64,000 bases of DNA from Flagellimonas aurea (GTDB taxonomy: Bacteria; Bacteroidota; Bacteroidia; Flavobacteriales; Flavobacteriaceae). Positions 61,511 to 64,000 of this stretch are shown here, one piece after another; position 1 is the stretch's first letter, and every line of letters starts with the position of its first letter. The notes beneath the pieces were generated by a model, which saw nothing but the letters and a program-made list of their open reading frames with translations, had not been told where the DNA came from and ran no database searches. The translations under genes were made by a program, and so were the position numbers. Location of the stretch: the NCBI RefSeq assembly GCF_017313785.1, contig NZ_JAFLNL010000010.1:1-64000 (forward strand). The letters run 5' to 3'.

Positions 61511-62773
61511 ATGAAAAAGATAGTTATCATAGTGTTTTTAGGATTGATGGGACTCGGATTCAGCGAATTTGTGGAATATCCTATCGATGGATACGAGCGT
61601 ACGGGGATCAAACGTCTCAAAAGACTTGAAATGATCAAAAATGGGGAGTTGAAAGAATCCACACCATTGCCCGCGGGAGCCATGAAATCTTGGGAAGAAA
61701 TCAAACTCAACCTTTTGTCCAAAAAAGAAGATAGCACTGGTAGTTTTTTTGTGGTTGACGAACCGTTTCAAAAGGATATCGGCGCCCTGTTCCGAGGTCT
61801 CGACAAAAGTTACTCATTGACCATTATGGATATTTCCGATCCTGATAGTGTCCGCTATGCCGAACGAAACAAATCCTTGGGGTATCAGCCGGGAAGTGTG
61901 GGCAAGTTGGCCGTGCTTACCGCGCTTTTTGAGCAATTGGCCAAAATCTACCCTGATTCTTTTGAACTACGGACTCAGTTATTAAAAAACAAAGAGGTAA
62001 AAGCAGGGGTCTGGGGACTAAGGGATGAACATACCGTTCCCATTTTTAATGTGGAAAAAAATACATTGGTAAAACGGCAAGTGGTTGCAAGTGATGTATT
62101 TAGTCTATATGAATGGGCGGACCACATGCTTTCGGTTAGCAACAATGGTGCTGCCAGTATCGTATGGCGTGAGGCATTGCTAATGGCAGCCTTTGGCGAA
62201 AAATACCCAGAGCTTACCGAAGAGGAGGCAATGGCCTATTTTAAGGAGACCCCCAAAAAAGATTTGACCGACCTGGCCAATGATGTGGTGAACCTTCCTT
62301 TGCGTGATTTGGGTATAACGGCTGATGAATGGCGATTGGGCAGCTTTTTTACATCAGGTGCCAATACCTACGTAGGAGATAAAGGCGGAAGTATCGGCAC
62401 TCCTTATGGTTTGATGAAGTTTTTGGTCCAACTCGAACAAGGAAAAGTGGTAAATGAGGAAAGTAGCCTCGAAATGAAAAGGTTAATGTACATGACGGAT
62501 AGACGTATACGCTATGCCCAATCGCCAGTACTAAAGGAAGCAGCGGTTTATTTTAAATCTGGTAGCTTGTACAAATGCGATAGGAGCAAGGGCGAGGAAT
62601 GCGGAAAATACATGGGAAATGTACAGAACTTTATGAATTCGGTTATCATAGTGGAACATCCCGATAACTGCAGATATATGGTGGTCCTCATGACCAACGT
62701 GCTTCGAAAAAATTCGGCATCCGACCATATGTATCTGGCTTCGGCGATTGACAAGATTGTTAGGAAAGGTTGA
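61511..62773 (+). CDS. Secreted class A beta-lactamase-fold serine hydrolase
   Basis: This 420-residue protein has an N-terminal signal-like segment (MKKIVIIVFLGLMGLGFSEF) and the serine hydrolase motifs of the penicillin-binding/beta-lactamase fold: S129-x-x-K132 in QPGSVGKLAV, an SxN element at S210-N-N212 (SVSNNGAAS), and KSG in VYFKSGSLYK (about residue 350). The loop and lengths are unlike true beta-lactamases, so it may be a peptidase or esterase. Its ATG follows the dikinase stop codon with no gap, so the two are translated together. Its end overlaps the convergent HEAT gene by 14 bp. Confidence 0.78.
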   Translation: MKKIVIIVFLGLMGLGFSEFVEYPIDGYERTGIKRLKRLEMIKNGELKESTPLPAGAMKSWEEIKLNLLSKKEDSTGSFFVVDEPFQKDIGALFRGLDKSYSLTIMDISDPDSVRYAERNKSLGYQPGSVGKLAVLTALFEQLAKIYPDSFELRTQLLKNKEVKAGVWGLRDEHTVPIFNVEKNTLVKRQVVASDVFSLYEWADHMLSVSNNGAASIVWREALLMAAFGEKYPELTEEEAMAYFKETPKKDLTDLANDVVNLPLRDLGITADEWRLGSFFTSGANTYVGDKGGSIGTPYGLMKFLVQLEQGKVVNEESSLEMKRLMYMTDRRIRYAQSPVLKEAAVYFKSGSLYKCDRSKGEECGKYMGNVQNFMNSVIIVEHPDNCRYMVVLMTNVLRKNSASDHMYLASAIDKIVRKG

Positions 62774-64000
62774 TTTCCTTGAGTGCATTTTGTGCAAAAT
62801 CCTTGATTTTAGGATTATCATCTGTTACATAGCGTTCCAATAACTCCTTAAAACGTTTGTCTCGCTGTTTGCCTATCAGATAGATTACCGCCAATTTTAA
62901 CTTTATGTCGGGCACCTGCAACAGTTGCTCAAAACATTCGATTTCACTAGGTATGGCATGTTTGATCTTTTGTATTGCCTCTTCTGATGAAAAATCCATC
63001 GTTGCTTCCTCTATTATGGGCAGTAATTTTTGTTTAAGGTTTCCTGTGAGTAGGTTGTCCAGAAACTCAATGGCCTTGATACGAGATTCTTCCTTGGGAC
63101 TCAACAAGCCCAAATAGGCATTATGAACATCTTCCTGTACATATTTAAGCCCTAGTAGTTTAAAAATCCGTTCCAGTCCAGCATCCAGCCTACGTTCCAA
63201 TAGCTCCAATAATGATGCTCGTGCATTCCTTTCTTCAACATTAATTTGTCCACCGGATTTTTTACGGTTTCTATATGAAATAATGATCTGGGTATGCATC
63301 GCTGAAAGTGTTTGGTGGTACAGTGTGCATTCTTCAAAGATTTTGGCAACTATCTTGAATCGGTTAAAACGGAGCGTGGGGCGCTCTTTTCTGATATCGC
63401 TCAATGACCGTACCACAGCCAGTCGCACACTGAGGTCCACATCATCAAAAAGTTGGAACAATGAATGTACCGCATCTTTGGACATAAAGGTTTTTATGAC
63501 CGAAGGTACCAGTCTGCAAACATCGAGGCTTACTGTCCTGTTTTTTACATTAGAAACCAAGATAGGAAGGATTCCCGGTCCGTAGTTGTGCAGGGCCTCT
63601 ATGGCAAACGGACGCATGTTCTTATGGGTGAGCAATTGCAGTAATTTGTTGATGAACAATGGCCGCATGCTCAATCCGGCCGCCCTAATCGCTGCTTCCC
63701 TTAAATGATTGTCCACACTATCGAGATGTTCTGTTATTGCTGGGTAGAATTGAGGGTAACCCGAAGCGCCAATGGCCTTTAATACGAGTGGGTTAATTGC
63801 GGTGTCGTTTTGTGATAATCGTCTTTCCAATCTGCCCGGAAGGTCATATTTTGTTTTTAGGGTTTGGTTCCCCGTACTTTCCAAGGCCAAACAATACAGT
63901 GCGGTATCTTTGATCAATTGACTATCTGCTTCCAGAAATTCGTCGAAGATGTATTCTTCATTTTGTTCGGCGTGCAGCAATAAGTATTCAAAGGTGGCCA
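62760..64000 (-). CDS. HEAT-repeat protein, C-terminal part (runs off the window)
   Basis: At least 410 residues are visible and the frame is open at the window edge, so the N-terminus is missing. The visible part is alpha-solenoid: paired helices such as NHLREAAIRAAGLSMRPLF, DVDLSVRLAVVRSLSDI, ESRIKAIEFLDNLL and DIKLKLAVIYLIGKQRDKRF. Such tails occur on large membrane proteins, for example some MFS or nucleotide-transporter-like proteins of Bacteroidota, but no such domain is in view. Its function cannot be stated. Confidence 0.75.
   Translation of the reverse strand, partial: ATFEYLLLHAEQNEEYIFDEFLEADSQLIKDTALYCLALESTGNQTLKTKYDLPGRLERRLSQNDTAINPLVLKAIGASGYPQFYPAITEHLDSVDNHLREAAIRAAGLSMRPLFINKLLQLLTHKNMRPFAIEALHNYGPGILPILVSNVKNRTVSLDVCRLVPSVIKTFMSKDAVHSLFQLFDDVDLSVRLAVVRSLSDIRKERPTLRFNRFKIVAKIFEECTLYHQTLSAMHTQIIISYRNRKKSGGQINVEERNARASLLELLERRLDAGLERIFKLLGLKYVQEDVHNAYLGLLSPKEESRIKAIEFLDNLLTGNLKQKLLPIIEEATMDFSSEEAIQKIKHAIPSEIECFEQLLQVPDIKLKLAVIYLIGKQRDKRFKELLERYVTDDNPKIKDFAQNALKEINLS

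Overview
The window looks like chromosome from a marine member of the Flavobacteriaceae (Bacteroidota), in the general style of Muricauda/Allomuricauda relatives. The evidence is a SusC/SusD pair, a hybrid two-component (HTCS) regulator, many Bacteroidota-restricted families (DUF4421, DUF5690, DUF4412, YceI), TAnnTTTG-type -7 promoter boxes, and lipoproteins with short N-termini. The genus is an inference; the sequence alone does not fix it.

Region 1 (1-4600): a truncated carboxypeptidase-regulatory/kelch gene, a DUF4421 protein, a YceI-family periplasmic protein and a LytS/LytT-type two-component pair. Region 2 (4600-21030): a phosphonate utilisation locus. One operon holds a DUF5690 transporter, an aminophosphonate-type FAD oxidoreductase and a PhnX-like HAD hydrolase, next to an XRE-cupin regulator. 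A second unit holds SusC, SusD, a PA14-tailed phosphodiesterase lipoprotein, a PbfA-like PLP lyase, a purple-acid-phosphatase-like enzyme and a second alkaline-phosphatase-fold enzyme. The inferred route is outer-membrane capture and extracellular hydrolysis of aminophosphonate conjugates, then uptake, deamination and C-P cleavage. No PhnW transaminase and no PhnCDE transporter are present.

Region 3 (21050-42840): a sulfide/persulfide/sulfite locus. It has a Crp/Fnr-family regulator, a SulP permease, a persulfide dioxygenase-rhodanese fusion, a rhodanese, an HMA protein, a diheme-like cytochrome lipoprotein, a sulfite dehydrogenase pair with a sterol-desaturase-like gene, a sulfide:quinone oxidoreductase pseudogene, cytochrome bd oxidase, a second SQR-like flavoprotein, a TolC-MFP-RND pump, a PII-like protein, two DUF2892 proteins and two YeeE/YedE subunits. 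A palindrome GTAAC-N4-GTTAC recurs at eight sites, one before nearly every transcription unit here. In most cases it sits exactly 36 bp upstream of a TAnnTTTG-like box, which argues for one activator-controlled regulon.

Region 4 (43438-56543): an intact tRNA-Arg(CCT). A 28-bp copy of its 3' end recurs 13,029 bp downstream with one mismatch, bounding a probable genomic island. The island holds about 0.7 kb without genes, a seven-gene operon of exported proteins and lipoproteins of unknown function (the largest is a Tat-signal lipoprotein with a VWA domain and a transglutaminase-like region), and a 1543-residue HTCS regulator with an inserted 7TM module. No integrase was found.

Region 5 (56600-64000): an RluA-family pseudouridine synthase, an exported dikinase-like protein with glucan-water-dikinase domain order, a class A beta-lactamase-fold secreted hydrolase, and the C-terminal part of a HEAT-repeat protein that runs off the window.
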